Position numbers and translations under genes: made by a program
In this document: piece after piece, positions 10,091 to 19,179 of the stretch
Numbering within the stretch: position 1 is the first letter of the stretch
Layout: every line of letters begins with the position of its first letter
DNA from: Ureibacillus composti
GTDB lineage: Bacteria > Bacillota > Bacilli > Bacillales_A > Planococcaceae
Direction of reading: 5' to 3'
Assembly: GCA_030348875.1 (NCBI GenBank)
Contig: JAUCEP010000002.1
Coordinates: 260,501-324,500, forward strand
DNA length: 64,000 nt
The notes under the pieces: generated by a model
Told to the model about the DNA's origin: nothing
What the model saw: only the letters and a program-made list of their open reading frames with translations
Databases searched by the model: none

Positions 10091-10349
10091 GTACATAAAC
10101 TCATTGGAGCCACTTAAAGGTTTTGAGTTCGTTCGTATGTTAAGGAGAAAGTCACACGTAAACACTCTAAGTTCGAACGTAAAAGTGGTAAAGACGCACG
10201 TAAATCTCAAGTTCGCACGTAAAGACTCCAAACCCGCACATAACTTCGTAAAAGTCGCACATAAAAGCCTCAGACCCGCACATAAATCCGGAAAACCCGC
10301 ACATTAAAGCACCAAACCCGCACATAAACGCTCCAAACCCACTCATCCC
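10091..10349 (+). repeat. Array 1 of 21-bp phased repeats (core GCACRTAAA)
   Basis: A degenerate core (GCACGTAAA or GCACATAAA, usually preceded by C) recurs at 10154, 10175, 10196, 10215, 10236, 10257, 10278, 10299, 10320 and 10341 (the last degenerate). The spacing is 21 bp except one of 19. Weaker copies precede it near 10091, 10110 and 10135. Bases between cores vary. The 19-bp step breaks any reading frame, so this is unlikely to be coding. It sits between the operon terminator and the beta-propeller gene. A second array with the same core lies at 23765-24019. There are no spacer/direct-repeat features of CRISPR. Confidence 0.85.
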
Positions 10350-10480
10350 ACCTCTAAACATGAATTCCACTGAGCTTTTGAATATAAATCAAAATAATCA
10401 AAGTTATTTGAAATCACCTGTAACAAAATTCCTATTCCGAAGTCTAATCCCATAAAGAGGTGTAAAAGGAGTGAATGTTG

Positions 10481-12655
10481 ATGAAAGGTAGGCTTTATGT
10501 TTCAGGGCTGATCCTTATTATTTTAGTAGTTGCTGCAAGTACGGTTCTGTTTGTTAATAAAAAGGTAAATGTAGCGGCAGCTTCAACTGTTTTTGTTAAC
10601 CAACCATACTATGTTCATTTTTCGAAGCCATTGGATGAGAAGAGTATTGAAAAAGGAAAGGTAAATATTAAACATGCCGATGGAAAAGAGAGCAAAGCTG
10701 TGATCACGTTACAGCAAAACAACACGTCTTTATCGATTCTTCATGAAACGCCAGGGGATTACATCCTTCACGTAAATGGTGAAGCTTTTCAAAAATCCTC
10801 ATCAACTTCACAAAAAGTTGAATATAAGGTGATTGATCAGATTGAACAACTATCAACAGAGCAAGATTTGCAACACTACTTTCAAAATATCCTAAACAGC
10901 GAACAAAGGAATGTAAATAATAGGGGCGATGTTATGGAGGAAAGCGCCACTGTATCAAGTGAAGCTTCCGTAGCAGATCGTGCAGGGGCAGACGCATCCC
11001 ATTCTACAACGAACAACCAAGTTGAAGGAATTGAAGAAGGGGATATTGTCGTCACGGACGGAAGATATATTTACTCCATCGTGGATCAGCGTATTATTAT
11101 AATGGACGCTAAAGATCCGCAAAAAATGAAACAAGTAAACGCAATTCCTTTAAATCAAAATAGTACTCCAATACAACTCATGATTCATCAAGACATGTTA
11201 ATTATTATTTACGATCAATACATCGAGATGAAACCGAGTAAATCTGCTCGCTACATCGGTGGAATGAGTATGACAAAGGCAGCATTTTACAATATTAAGG
11301 ACCCGGCTAATCCAAAAATCATACGGGAAATTGGTCAAGATGGATATATGAACGGGATTCGAAAATATGAAGACGTTCTTTATATTGTGACTAACAAAAC
11401 ACCAGACTATTGGATTATGACCGAAAAAGAAAATGTTGAGCTAAAACCTTATCAATATGATAGTGCTAAAGGTGAAGAGATTGAACCGATGAATATCGGG
11501 CAATTATCCATCCTACCAGGAACAATGGAACCTAATTATACCATTATCTCTGCCATTGATTTAAAAAACTTAAAAGATAAAAAAATAGAAACTAAGGGCT
11601 ATTTAGGCGGTAGTTCTACCCTCTATATGTCTGAAAATGCGCTGTACTTAACAGCTTTTAAATTTGAAATGCCTAGGACACTTGAATTAGAACCTTCTAG
11701 TTCTTCAGAGGCAACAACATCTATAGCAAGGGACATGATCATTGCGCCAACTTCAACAAATACAGATATTTTTAAATTTGCTATTAATGGGACGGAAATC
11801 GAACTGGCGGCAACATCGTCTGTTTCAGGAACGGTCCTAAATCAATTTTCAATGGACGAATATGATGGGTATTTCCGCATTGCTACAACCGATGGGTACG
11901 CATGGGGACGTGAGGCAAACTCTAAAAACCACTTATTTATTTTAGATGAAAACCTTAAAAAAGTAGGAGAGCTAACGGACTTAGCAAAGGGTGAGAGAAT
12001 TTATTCAGCACGATTTATGGGCGATAAAGTCTATATTGTCACGTTCAAAGAAACAGATCCGCTCTTTGTTATTGATGCATCCAACGCAAGACGACCAAAA
12101 GTATTAGGGGAACTAAAAATACCTGGCTTTAGTAACTATTTACATCCATTAGATGAAAATCATTTAGTTGGGATTGGTTACGATACAGAAGTAAGGGTGG
12201 ATGATTTTACAAAAGAGCCATTTGTAATAACAAAGGGGATGAAAATCTCTTTATTTGATGTAGCAGATTTCCACAATCCTAAGGAGCAGGATATGGTTGT
12301 CATCGGTGGTAGAGGAACATATTCAGAAGTTCAGTACAATCATAAAGCGTTGTTCAGAAATAGCCAATATCAATACTTCGGCTTCCCTGTTTCAGTTTAT
12401 GAAGGAAAAGGGGAACATGATATCGTCTACAAAGGATCAGGGGCGCAAGTGTATCAAATAACCGACGAACATGGCATTCAAGTAAAAGGGGATTTAGTTG
12501 TACCTTCAAGAGAAGGAGAGCAATACGAAGATTGGGAATCTAGTATTAACCGTTTGATCTATATTGATAACGTTTTATATACTATCTCAAAGAAAGAAGT
12601 AAAAAGTTATGACTTACAATCGTTTAAACAATTAGGGACACTTCAAATAAAATAG
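10481..12655 (+). CDS. Secreted or membrane-anchored beta-propeller domain protein
   Basis: The 724-aa protein starts with a basic N-terminus and one hydrophobic segment (about residues 8-26) acting as signal or anchor. An Ig-like domain of the SbsA type (to ~115) follows, then a beta-propeller of the PF09826 type introduced by NNQVEGIEEGDIVVTDGRY, the family entry motif. Recurrent IYSI, LFILDENLKKVGEL and VYIVTFKETDPLFVIDAS strands fit propeller blades. ATG 10481 is preferred to ATG 10475 because AAAGGAG (10465-10471) is then 9 bases away. It is a single gene with its own terminator. The extracytoplasmic function is unknown. Array 1 lies directly upstream. Confidence 0.82.
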   Translation: MKGRLYVSGLILIILVVAASTVLFVNKKVNVAAASTVFVNQPYYVHFSKPLDEKSIEKGKVNIKHADGKESKAVITLQQNNTSLSILHETPGDYILHVNGEAFQKSSSTSQKVEYKVIDQIEQLSTEQDLQHYFQNILNSEQRNVNNRGDVMEESATVSSEASVADRAGADASHSTTNNQVEGIEEGDIVVTDGRYIYSIVDQRIIIMDAKDPQKMKQVNAIPLNQNSTPIQLMIHQDMLIIIYDQYIEMKPSKSARYIGGMSMTKAAFYNIKDPANPKIIREIGQDGYMNGIRKYEDVLYIVTNKTPDYWIMTEKENVELKPYQYDSAKGEEIEPMNIGQLSILPGTMEPNYTIISAIDLKNLKDKKIETKGYLGGSSTLYMSENALYLTAFKFEMPRTLELEPSSSSEATTSIARDMIIAPTSTNTDIFKFAINGTEIELAATSSVSGTVLNQFSMDEYDGYFRIATTDGYAWGREANSKNHLFILDENLKKVGELTDLAKGERIYSARFMGDKVYIVTFKETDPLFVIDASNARRPKVLGELKIPGFSNYLHPLDENHLVGIGYDTEVRVDDFTKEPFVITKGMKISLFDVADFHNPKEQDMVVIGGRGTYSEVQYNHKALFRNSQYQYFGFPVSVYEGKGEHDIVYKGSGAQVYQITDEHGIQVKGDLVVPSREGEQYEDWESSINRLIYIDNVLYTISKKEVKSYDLQSFKQLGTLQIK

Positions 12656-12696
12656 AAAAAACGCTACTTCCAAACACTAAAGGAAGTAGCGTTTTT
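12656..12696. terminator. Bidirectional terminator
   Basis: AAAAACGCTACTTCC pairs with GGAAGTAGCGTTTTT; the A-run on one side and T-run on the other allow termination on both strands. It lies between convergent genes. Confidence 0.85.
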
Positions 12697-12801
12697 GTCA
12701 TGTAACATGGCTTAATAGACTAGACAGGAGAAAATATTAAGCATCGCCAATGAAACTATGGTCAATTGCTAAAAAGCAAAGCCATTAGTCTTGTTCTGCA
12801 A

Positions 12802-14229
12802 TTATTTGCTCGCATCTAAAACTTCACTTACTGTTACAAACTCGTATCCTGCTTGATCCAAGTAATTAAGAACACTATCGAGCCCGCTAGCTGTAGATTG
12901 GTGAATATCATGCATTAGAATAATAGCGTTATTATGCATGTTACTTTTCACCATAGGTAGTAACTTATTAGAGTTACGATATTTCCAATCTAATGTATCA
13001 ATTGTCCACATGACGACAGGAACATCTGATGCTTTTACAACCTGGTTATTTTTCGCACCATAAGGAGGACGGAAAACGGTTGGATATTCACCTATTGCAT
13101 TATAAATGGCATTATTTGTACGGTCTAATTGTGATGTAATCTGTTTTGATGATAGGCGAGTCAAATTTGCATGATTCCATGTATGGCTTCCAATTTCGTG
13201 TCCACTATTGTAGACTTCTTTTGCTATTGTTGGATAATTAGAAACATTTGAACCAACCATAAAGAATGTCGCCTTTGCATCATATTTAGCTAACGTTTTT
13301 AAAATTTGTTTCGTGACACTTGGGTGTGGTCCGTCATCGAAAGTTAAGGCAACCTTTTTTCCACTATAAGATTTAACCGGTTTTTTAGGTGTTAAAATAT
13401 TAATCTCACTAGTTGTGCTTGATTTAAGTTCATCCGCTAAAATCGGATTAATATATGATAATGGAATGGATATAGTAGGGTTCCCTACATTGCGCGCTGC
13501 AATTTCACCTTTATCGTAATAAAATACTAACGAGTCTCCGATTATAGCAAATCGGCTAAAATTGTCCCAATAAGGTTTTGTTGCTGCAATCAATTCATTT
13601 TGGAAAATATATTGTTTGTATTTTTTGTCTTCTGATAATTGAGTACGCACATGCTTTGCAAGCAGATTCAAGTTTTCTACTTTTTTATTTAATAGATTAA
13701 TAGGCGCAATGATTTCGCCTGTTTCTTTGTTAATAAAGAATGTTTCCATTGACGTATTATAGACGATAGAATCCAAGGAAACTTTTTCGGTAAACACAAT
13801 GGAATAATATTTGTTTTTGTATTCATATATATCATAGTCGATGAGAAGATTCCCTTTTGCTTTCACGTCCACGTTATTTTTTAATCGTAATGAGTTAATG
13901 TAATTTTCTTTTGATGTTGTTATGTACTGTATGATTTTGTTATTTACCGCGTCAAATTTAGTTTGAGGGTAATTAATATGGTATCTTAATGAATCATCAT
14001 TAACTACTTCTGATAAAATTCGAACTCCTGGGTATTTAACTGAGTTGGTTTCATTTATTGTTGGTGTTGAACCTTCACTAGCATTCGCAGCTGTTACTGC
14101 TGTTCTCTGAAACTTTGAATCTCCGTTGAAGAAGATAAAGAACACAATGAAAGCAGTTAGCATGACAATTGTACTGATTAGTAGTCCCTCTAACCATCCA
14201 GCCCGTTTTCGATTGTGTTTGTTTTTCAT
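12802..14229 (-). CDS. PdaC-like polysaccharide deacetylase, membrane anchored
   Basis: 475 aa with a basic N-terminus and one transmembrane helix (residues ~13-34). An extracellular region resembling the DUF4163/DUF3298 (RsiV-like) module follows, then a NodB-type deacetylase from ~290. All five NodB motifs are visible: ALTFDDGPHP, HEIGSHTWNH, FRPPYGAKN, MWTIDTLDWK and ILMHDIHQS. The order and length match B. subtilis PdaC (YjeA), which deacetylates N-acetylmuramic acid of peptidoglycan. It probably modifies the wall and affects lysozyme sensitivity; substrate choice between muramic acid and chitooligomers is not certain. Monocistronic. Confidence 0.87.
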   Translation of the reverse strand: MKNKHNRKRAGWLEGLLISTIVMLTAFIVFFIFFNGDSKFQRTAVTAANASEGSTPTINETNSVKYPGVRILSEVVNDDSLRYHINYPQTKFDAVNNKIIQYITTSKENYINSLRLKNNVDVKAKGNLLIDYDIYEYKNKYYSIVFTEKVSLDSIVYNTSMETFFINKETGEIIAPINLLNKKVENLNLLAKHVRTQLSEDKKYKQYIFQNELIAATKPYWDNFSRFAIIGDSLVFYYDKGEIAARNVGNPTISIPLSYINPILADELKSSTTSEINILTPKKPVKSYSGKKVALTFDDGPHPSVTKQILKTLAKYDAKATFFMVGSNVSNYPTIAKEVYNSGHEIGSHTWNHANLTRLSSKQITSQLDRTNNAIYNAIGEYPTVFRPPYGAKNNQVVKASDVPVVMWTIDTLDWKYRNSNKLLPMVKSNMHNNAIILMHDIHQSTASGLDSVLNYLDQAGYEFVTVSEVLDASK

Positions 14230-14601
14230 TTACATTAACCCCTTTCTAAGTTTAAATATATGTTTTAATTGGAACTAAGATTAATAATACCTTGTCGAAT
14301 CAGAGTTGTTTTTTTTAAAAAATCAAGCGTAAGATCGCTTGTTTCAGGCCTGATTGCCTTGTCATGCTTACTCTACGATGAAGTGATACGGGAGTTGACG
14401 TGGTGTTCAAATGTCTTGATGAATTACCTCAGTTAAGGAATGGCTCCAACTGATTGTAAGCCGAGAATTGTACACAGACTCCTATCTAAATGGGTAATGA
14501 GAGTCATCAGAGGATAAATATAAAAAATTATAAATATATGTATTGAGATTTACATTTCTGTTCGATAATATATGGCAAGGAGAAAAGGAGATTGTAATCT
14601 T
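14230..14601. other. Intergenic region with an unexplained minus-strand terminator-like hairpin
   Basis: 372 bp between divergent genes. On the minus strand, CAAGCG/CGCTTG (14324-14341) is followed by ATTTTTT and a further A/T run, a good intrinsic terminator, yet no minus-strand ORF ends before it. About 230 bp upstream on that strand (14342-14571) could encode a small RNA. I recognise no riboswitch or ORF there. Confidence 0.35.
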
Positions 14602-15354
14602 ATGACAATGAAAGAACAAAACTATGAAATGGCACTTGACTGCTTTTTATTGGCGGGTCAAATTATGATGGAAAGCGGTGCGGAAACATACCGTGTTGAG
14701 GATACGATGCTTCGCATGGCGCGTTCTCAAGATATTGAAGACGCTCAAAGCTATGTGACACCGACAGGGATTATCCTTTCATTGGGTAGACGGCAAATTA
14801 CAAAAATTACATCCATTACCAATCGAATTACAGATTTACATAAAATTTCATTAGTTAACAATATCTCTCGGAAGCTTACACTTAAAATAATAACATTAGA
14901 TGAGGCTTATGACGAGCTATTAAAAATCCAAAAAACCAATTATTTTTTACCAATTCATGTCCAAATACTGACAGCCTCAATTGCAAGTAGTTGTTTTATG
15001 GTTTTATTTAATGGATTATGGTCTGATATGCCTGCTGCTTTTGTGGCGGGAGGTGTAGGATACTTAGCTGTAACGATGGTTCAGGAAGCGACAAAGGTTA
15101 AGTTTTTCTCTGAATTCTTTGCTTCTCTTGTTGTAGGAATCATTGCGTATTTAGCAGTTCACTTTGGCTTAGGGACCGAGCTCGATAAAATCATTGTTGG
15201 TAGTGTTATGCCACTTGTACCTGGAGTATTAATTACAAATGCAGTTCGAGATTTAATGGCGGGGCATTTTACAGCAGGTATTGCAAAAGGGACAGAAGCC
15301 TTTTTAACTGCGTTTGCAATAGGTTCGGGTATTGCGCTCGTCGTAGCGATTTAA
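14602..15354 (+). CDS. Threonine/serine exporter family, large half (ThrE N-terminal type)
   Basis: ATG 14602 is chosen because AAAAGGAG (14583-14590) lies 11 bases upstream; an upstream ATG at 14572 has no site. The 250 aa match the PF06738 type: ESGAETYRVEDTMLRM near the N-terminus, VTPTGIILSLG, then about five transmembrane segments with MPLVPGVLITNAVRDLMAGH. In this family the soluble N-terminal part and membrane part work with a second small subunit to export threonine and serine. The partner gene follows after 12 bases, so the two form one transporter split over two genes, as in many Bacillota. Confidence 0.88.
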   Translation: MTMKEQNYEMALDCFLLAGQIMMESGAETYRVEDTMLRMARSQDIEDAQSYVTPTGIILSLGRRQITKITSITNRITDLHKISLVNNISRKLTLKIITLDEAYDELLKIQKTNYFLPIHVQILTASIASSCFMVLFNGLWSDMPAAFVAGGVGYLAVTMVQEATKVKFFSEFFASLVVGIIAYLAVHFGLGTELDKIIVGSVMPLVPGVLITNAVRDLMAGHFTAGIAKGTEAFLTAFAIGSGIALVVAI

Positions 15355-15366
15355 GGAGATTATCAT

Positions 15367-15858
15367 ATGGAATATATTCTTCAAATAATCTTTAGTTTTA
15401 TTTTTACAGCTTGTTTCGGTGTCATTTTTAACGCACCAACGAAAGCTATTCCCTATTGTGGAATTGTAGGTGCCATTGGGTGGATTGTTTATTACTTGAT
15501 TAACCATATAGGTGTACAGGAAGTTCAAGCTTCGTTTGTAGGAGCATTCGTTGTAGCAATTGTTGCACAAATATTTGCTCGTCGTTTTAAAATGCCGATG
15601 ATTATCTTTAATGTATCAGGGATCATTCCACTAGTTCCGGGTGGGATTGCTTATAATACAATGAGAAATATTATGGAGCTTGATTATAATTTAGGAATTC
15701 AAAATGGAATGCGTGCATTCATGATTTCCGGGGCTGTTGCTATGGGACTTGTTTTTGCGGAAGTTATTACGCAATTAGTTATGAGGACTTTTAACAAAGG
15801 GAAAACATCTATGCAATCCTTTGCAAGAGCAAAAAGAAGAACTCAAAAATTTAAGTGA
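15367..15858 (+). CDS. Threonine/serine exporter family, small half (ThrE C-terminal type)
   Basis: A 163-aa membrane protein of the PF12821 type with four hydrophobic segments. The core motif IIPLVPGGIAYNTMRNIM parallels the MPLVPGVLITNAVRDLM motif of the upstream subunit, as expected from internal duplication of the ThrE fold. It has AAGGAG 8 bases before ATG. The C-terminus is basic. It presumably pairs with the preceding gene product; the exported substrate is inferred from the family only. Confidence 0.87.
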   Translation: MEYILQIIFSFIFTACFGVIFNAPTKAIPYCGIVGAIGWIVYYLINHIGVQEVQASFVGAFVVAIVAQIFARRFKMPMIIFNVSGIIPLVPGGIAYNTMRNIMELDYNLGIQNGMRAFMISGAVAMGLVFAEVITQLVMRTFNKGKTSMQSFARAKRRTQKFK

Positions 15859-15861
15859 AGT

Positions 15862-15898
15862 GAAAACAGACTACTCGCAAGGTGAGTAGTCTGTTTTC
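15862..15898. terminator. Bidirectional terminator
   Basis: 15-bp perfect stem GAAAACAGACTACTC with its complement at 15884-15898; the terminal A/T pairs give a T-run on both strands. It lies between convergent genes. Confidence 0.8.
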
Positions 15899-15905
15899 AT
15901 ATTGA

Positions 15906-17933
15906 TTATTTCTTCACTAATTCTGAAATTTCACCTTCTGACACAGCTTTGCTTACTAAATATCCTTGAATTGCATCGCATCCATAGCTTTTTAGCAATT
16001 CCTTTTGTTCTTCTGTTTCTACACCCTCAGCTAATACGGTTAGGTTCATTGAATTTCCGAAATGAACCATCCCGTTAATAAGGCGTTGGGTTTTTTCTGA
16101 TTGCATTAAAGAACGAATAAAGGTTTTGTCTATTTTAAGCACTTCAATCGGAAGTAATTGCATATAGCGGAATGAAGCATAACCTGTACCAAAGTCGTCT
16201 AGTACGAAAGTGATGCCTTGATCTTCAAGCTGACGCATTTGTTTAATGATCGATGTTTCCGCTTCAGCTTCTAGAGCAAATTTTTCAGTAATTTCTATTT
16301 GAATTATGTTCGCTGGACATCCAACTTTTGCAAGGGTACTTAAAATGGATTTTGCCATATTTTTATCACGGAATTCACGAACGGATAAGTTAATGCTGAC
16401 TTTTAAATTTAACCCTTTACTTTGCCACTCTACCGCTTGTCTACTAGCTTTTTCAATTACAAATGAACCAATATGATGGATTAGGCCTGTTTCCTCTGCA
16501 ATTGGAATTAATTCATCTGGTGAAACAACACCAATTTTTTCGTCTTCCCAACGAACTAGTGCTTCCACACCAGTAATTTTACCGCTTTGTAAGTCCACTT
16601 GTGGTTGGTAAAGAACCTTTAAGTTTCGTTGGTCCAATGCAAGAAGTAAGCGCTTCTCAATCATAGATCTACGGTTAATCGCTTTATGCGTTTCATTTGA
16701 TAAAGAGACGATATGGTCACCGCCAGCCTTACGTACATTCGCAATCGTCGCTAAAGAGGCTTTCATTAATTGAGAAAAGTTCGTTTGGTCTTGAGGTGAA
16801 CGAGTGATTCCTCCACTAATGGCAATAGGAACGGCTTCGCTTCCATTGAAGATGGGATTTTGTTTCAAATATGTTAAAAAGCCTTGTATAAACCATTCGC
16901 CAAGTGGTGTAATAACTACAAAGTCGTTTTCGTTAATTCGTGCCATTAAACTGTCTTGGAAATAAATTTTCATTCGCTTTGTGAACTCAACAATTAGGTT
17001 GTTGTTTTCAGCGAGATTATGGTGTAAATCTTTAATTGTATAGAACTTATCAATACTCATGTAAACGAAGGAGAAATGACGGCCTTCTTCTACGATTTCC
17101 GTTACAACTTTTTCAAGTCGGTGTACATTCATTAATCCTGTTTCAGTATCCATATAAGCTATTTTTTCTAATTTGTGTTGTAATTCTTTATCTTTTGTAA
17201 TGTCCTGTTCAATTAACACAAAGCGATAGCCTGCATCTTCTTGTGAGTAGGTAGGGATGGCTGTTAAATTGACCCAATACAATGCGCCATCTTTCGTAAT
17301 CTTCTCGATATCGCCTTGCCATATTTGGCCAGAGGAAATCGTTTGCCAAATCTGATTCGCCACTTGTAAACTTTCATCGGTTTCGGGGAACAGTTGCCAA
17401 AACGTTTTCCCAAGTACTCGTTTTGGTGTCCAGTGACTTGTTTTTAAAAAGGCTTGGTTACAATTAATAATTAACCCTTCACTATCTAACGTCACAACCA
17501 TAAAAGAAGAGTGGATTCCTTCTTTTAGATCTAGTAGTTCTTGCGCTGTTTCATCGAGTTTGACTACTAATTCACTTAATATACATGTGATTTGAATGCA
17601 AGGTATGCCGTCTATGAAACATGGCATAGATAACAGTGAACTATTGAGTAGTCGATCATCTTTTGTTAAAAGTTGTATTTTTTCAAATCGGTATGTCTCT
17701 TTACGCTCCAGAATTTTATTCCAGGATTTTTCGGATAAGCCAGATAGTAAATTGTGTTTAATTGTTTGAACAGGGTTGTTTATAAAGTCCTGCATCGAAT
17801 AGCTAAAGTATTTTTCGCAGAGCTCGTTCCAAATGACTACTTCGCCTTCACGATTAAGGGCAAAAGATGGAAAGGGAACTTGGTTTAATATATTTTCATC
17901 AATACTGTAGTTCTTTTTGTCACTACCCATCAT
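15906..17933 (-). CDS. PAS-GGDEF-EAL protein, likely c-di-GMP phosphodiesterase
   Basis: 675 aa with no membrane segment. Two PAS domains (about 12-110 and 140-250) precede a GGDEF-like domain (about 265-405) and an EAL domain (about 420-675). The cyclase active-site motif is replaced by INENDF, so cyclase activity is unlikely. The EAL domain keeps EALVRW, INLSVREF, EITEKF, DDFGTGYASF, KIDKTFI and EGVET, so it should hydrolyse c-di-GMP. The degenerate GGDEF may bind GTP or act as a regulatory domain. RBS AAGGAGA lies 7 bases before the first of two adjacent ATGs. Monocistronic. Confidence 0.9.
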   Translation of the reverse strand: MMGSDKKNYSIDENILNQVPFPSFALNREGEVVIWNELCEKYFSYSMQDFINNPVQTIKHNLLSGLSEKSWNKILERKETYRFEKIQLLTKDDRLLNSSLLSMPCFIDGIPCIQITCILSELVVKLDETAQELLDLKEGIHSSFMVVTLDSEGLIINCNQAFLKTSHWTPKRVLGKTFWQLFPETDESLQVANQIWQTISSGQIWQGDIEKITKDGALYWVNLTAIPTYSQEDAGYRFVLIEQDITKDKELQHKLEKIAYMDTETGLMNVHRLEKVVTEIVEEGRHFSFVYMSIDKFYTIKDLHHNLAENNNLIVEFTKRMKIYFQDSLMARINENDFVVITPLGEWFIQGFLTYLKQNPIFNGSEAVPIAISGGITRSPQDQTNFSQLMKASLATIANVRKAGGDHIVSLSNETHKAINRRSMIEKRLLLALDQRNLKVLYQPQVDLQSGKITGVEALVRWEDEKIGVVSPDELIPIAEETGLIHHIGSFVIEKASRQAVEWQSKGLNLKVSINLSVREFRDKNMAKSILSTLAKVGCPANIIQIEITEKFALEAEAETSIIKQMRQLEDQGITFVLDDFGTGYASFRYMQLLPIEVLKIDKTFIRSLMQSEKTQRLINGMVHFGNSMNLTVLAEGVETEEQKELLKSYGCDAIQGYLVSKAVSEGEISELVKK

Positions 17934-18115
17934 TTTTTTGTCTCCTTGGTATGCGTATATTTATACTAATATTATAGAGAGTTTACCTTCAATAGTCATT
18001 ATGAAAGTTCTAGTTAAAATTTTACAATGCGTCAATTTAGGTCTTTATATCTAAAGTGTATAGTTATTCTAAAGAAATTGATGAAAATTAATAAATTTAA
18101 GATTGAGGGAAGTAC

Positions 18116-19027
18116 ATGGACCGTTTTAAAGGAGTCTCACTTATTGTTTTAGGAGCTGCATTTTGGGGTGCTACAGGTCCTTTAGCTGAAGTTTTATTTT
18201 CTAGTACAGGTATGACTGTACCTTTTATGCTAGCTTTGCGACTTATTGTTGCCGGGATTTTTCTGTTAACATTTTTATTGGCGATGAAAAAGCCTATTTT
18301 TTTGATTTGGAATTCAAAAGTTTGGGCCAGAGATTTGGTCATATTCAGTATTATTGGAATGCTAGGTGTCCAATATTCATTTAACGCAACGATTCATGAA
18401 AGTAATGCAGTATTTGCTACGTTAATTCAATTTTTGGGACCTATTTTTATAGTAGCGTATGTTTCGTTTAATGTAAGAAAATGGCCACCTAAATCACAGG
18501 TTTTCGGGATTTTCGGGACTTTAATTGGCTTGTTTTTATTACTAACAAATGCTTCATTTACTTCTCTTCTTGTCAGTAAAGAAGCATTAATTTGGGGATT
18601 AATTGAAGGAATCACGTTTGCGTTCTACACACTTTACCCGGCAAAGCTAATGAAAGAGTGGGGAGTCTTCATTGTTGTTGGATGGGGAATGTTGATTGGC
18701 GGCGTGCTACTTTGTTTTTCGATTTCTATATGGGAAAGTAATGAATGGACTATGTTAGCAGATGGTACGACACTTACTATATTTGCATTGTCAATTTTAT
18801 TTGGGACACTTGGGTTTGTATTCTTTTTAAGTAGTTTGAAATATATAAGTCCAATTCTTACAAGTGTGTTATCAAGTATCGAACCGTTAACTGCGATGAT
18901 CTTGTCTATTTTTCTGTTTCAAACAAAGTTAGCGCCTTGGCAACTAATAGGTGCATTCATCATACTTGTTTCTGTCACATGGCTGTCTATTGCAGGGGAA
19001 AAGACAGAAAAAATCAAGACGGAATAA
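18116..19027 (+). CDS. EamA/DMT-family permease
   Basis: 303-aa integral membrane protein with ten hydrophobic segments arranged as two five-helix halves, the drug/metabolite transporter layout. Typical features are the opening LIVLGAAFWGATGPLAE, FTFxxYTLYPAKLM-like sequence near residue 170, and the C-terminal LSSIEPLTAMILSIFLF. It probably exports an amino acid or metabolite; the substrate cannot be told. The start has GAGGGAAG upstream. It is monocistronic and followed by a terminator at 19039. Confidence 0.85.
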   Translation: MDRFKGVSLIVLGAAFWGATGPLAEVLFSSTGMTVPFMLALRLIVAGIFLLTFLLAMKKPIFLIWNSKVWARDLVIFSIIGMLGVQYSFNATIHESNAVFATLIQFLGPIFIVAYVSFNVRKWPPKSQVFGIFGTLIGLFLLLTNASFTSLLVSKEALIWGLIEGITFAFYTLYPAKLMKEWGVFIVVGWGMLIGGVLLCFSISIWESNEWTMLADGTTLTIFALSILFGTLGFVFFLSSLKYISPILTSVLSSIEPLTAMILSIFLFQTKLAPWQLIGAFIILVSVTWLSIAGEKTEKIKTE

Positions 19028-19038
19028 ATCTTTAATAA

Positions 19039-19073
19039 AAAGTCCGTCATTTAAATATGAGACGGACTTTTTT
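19039..19073 (+). terminator. Terminator of the DMT permease gene
   Basis: AAAGTCCGTC (19039-19048) pairs with GACGGACTTT (19061-19070), then more T. Confidence 0.87.
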
Positions 19074-19179
19074 GTGATAAGGATGGTGACATTCTGATGT
19101 TACCATCTCAGAAGAATGTTTTACTGCGACGAGTAACAGCAGGAGCAGAGTAAAGTAGATAATCGTAAGGGGTGAGCAA

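Noticed and set aside
10091-10349. CRISPR array.
   Set aside because: The conserved core is only ~10 bp and steps are 21 bp, far too short for repeats and spacers, and no cas gene is present.
10167-10370. Minus-strand ORF over array 1 with repeated MCGF motifs.
   Set aside because: Same periodicity artefact as in array 2; no Shine-Dalgarno sequence and very odd composition.
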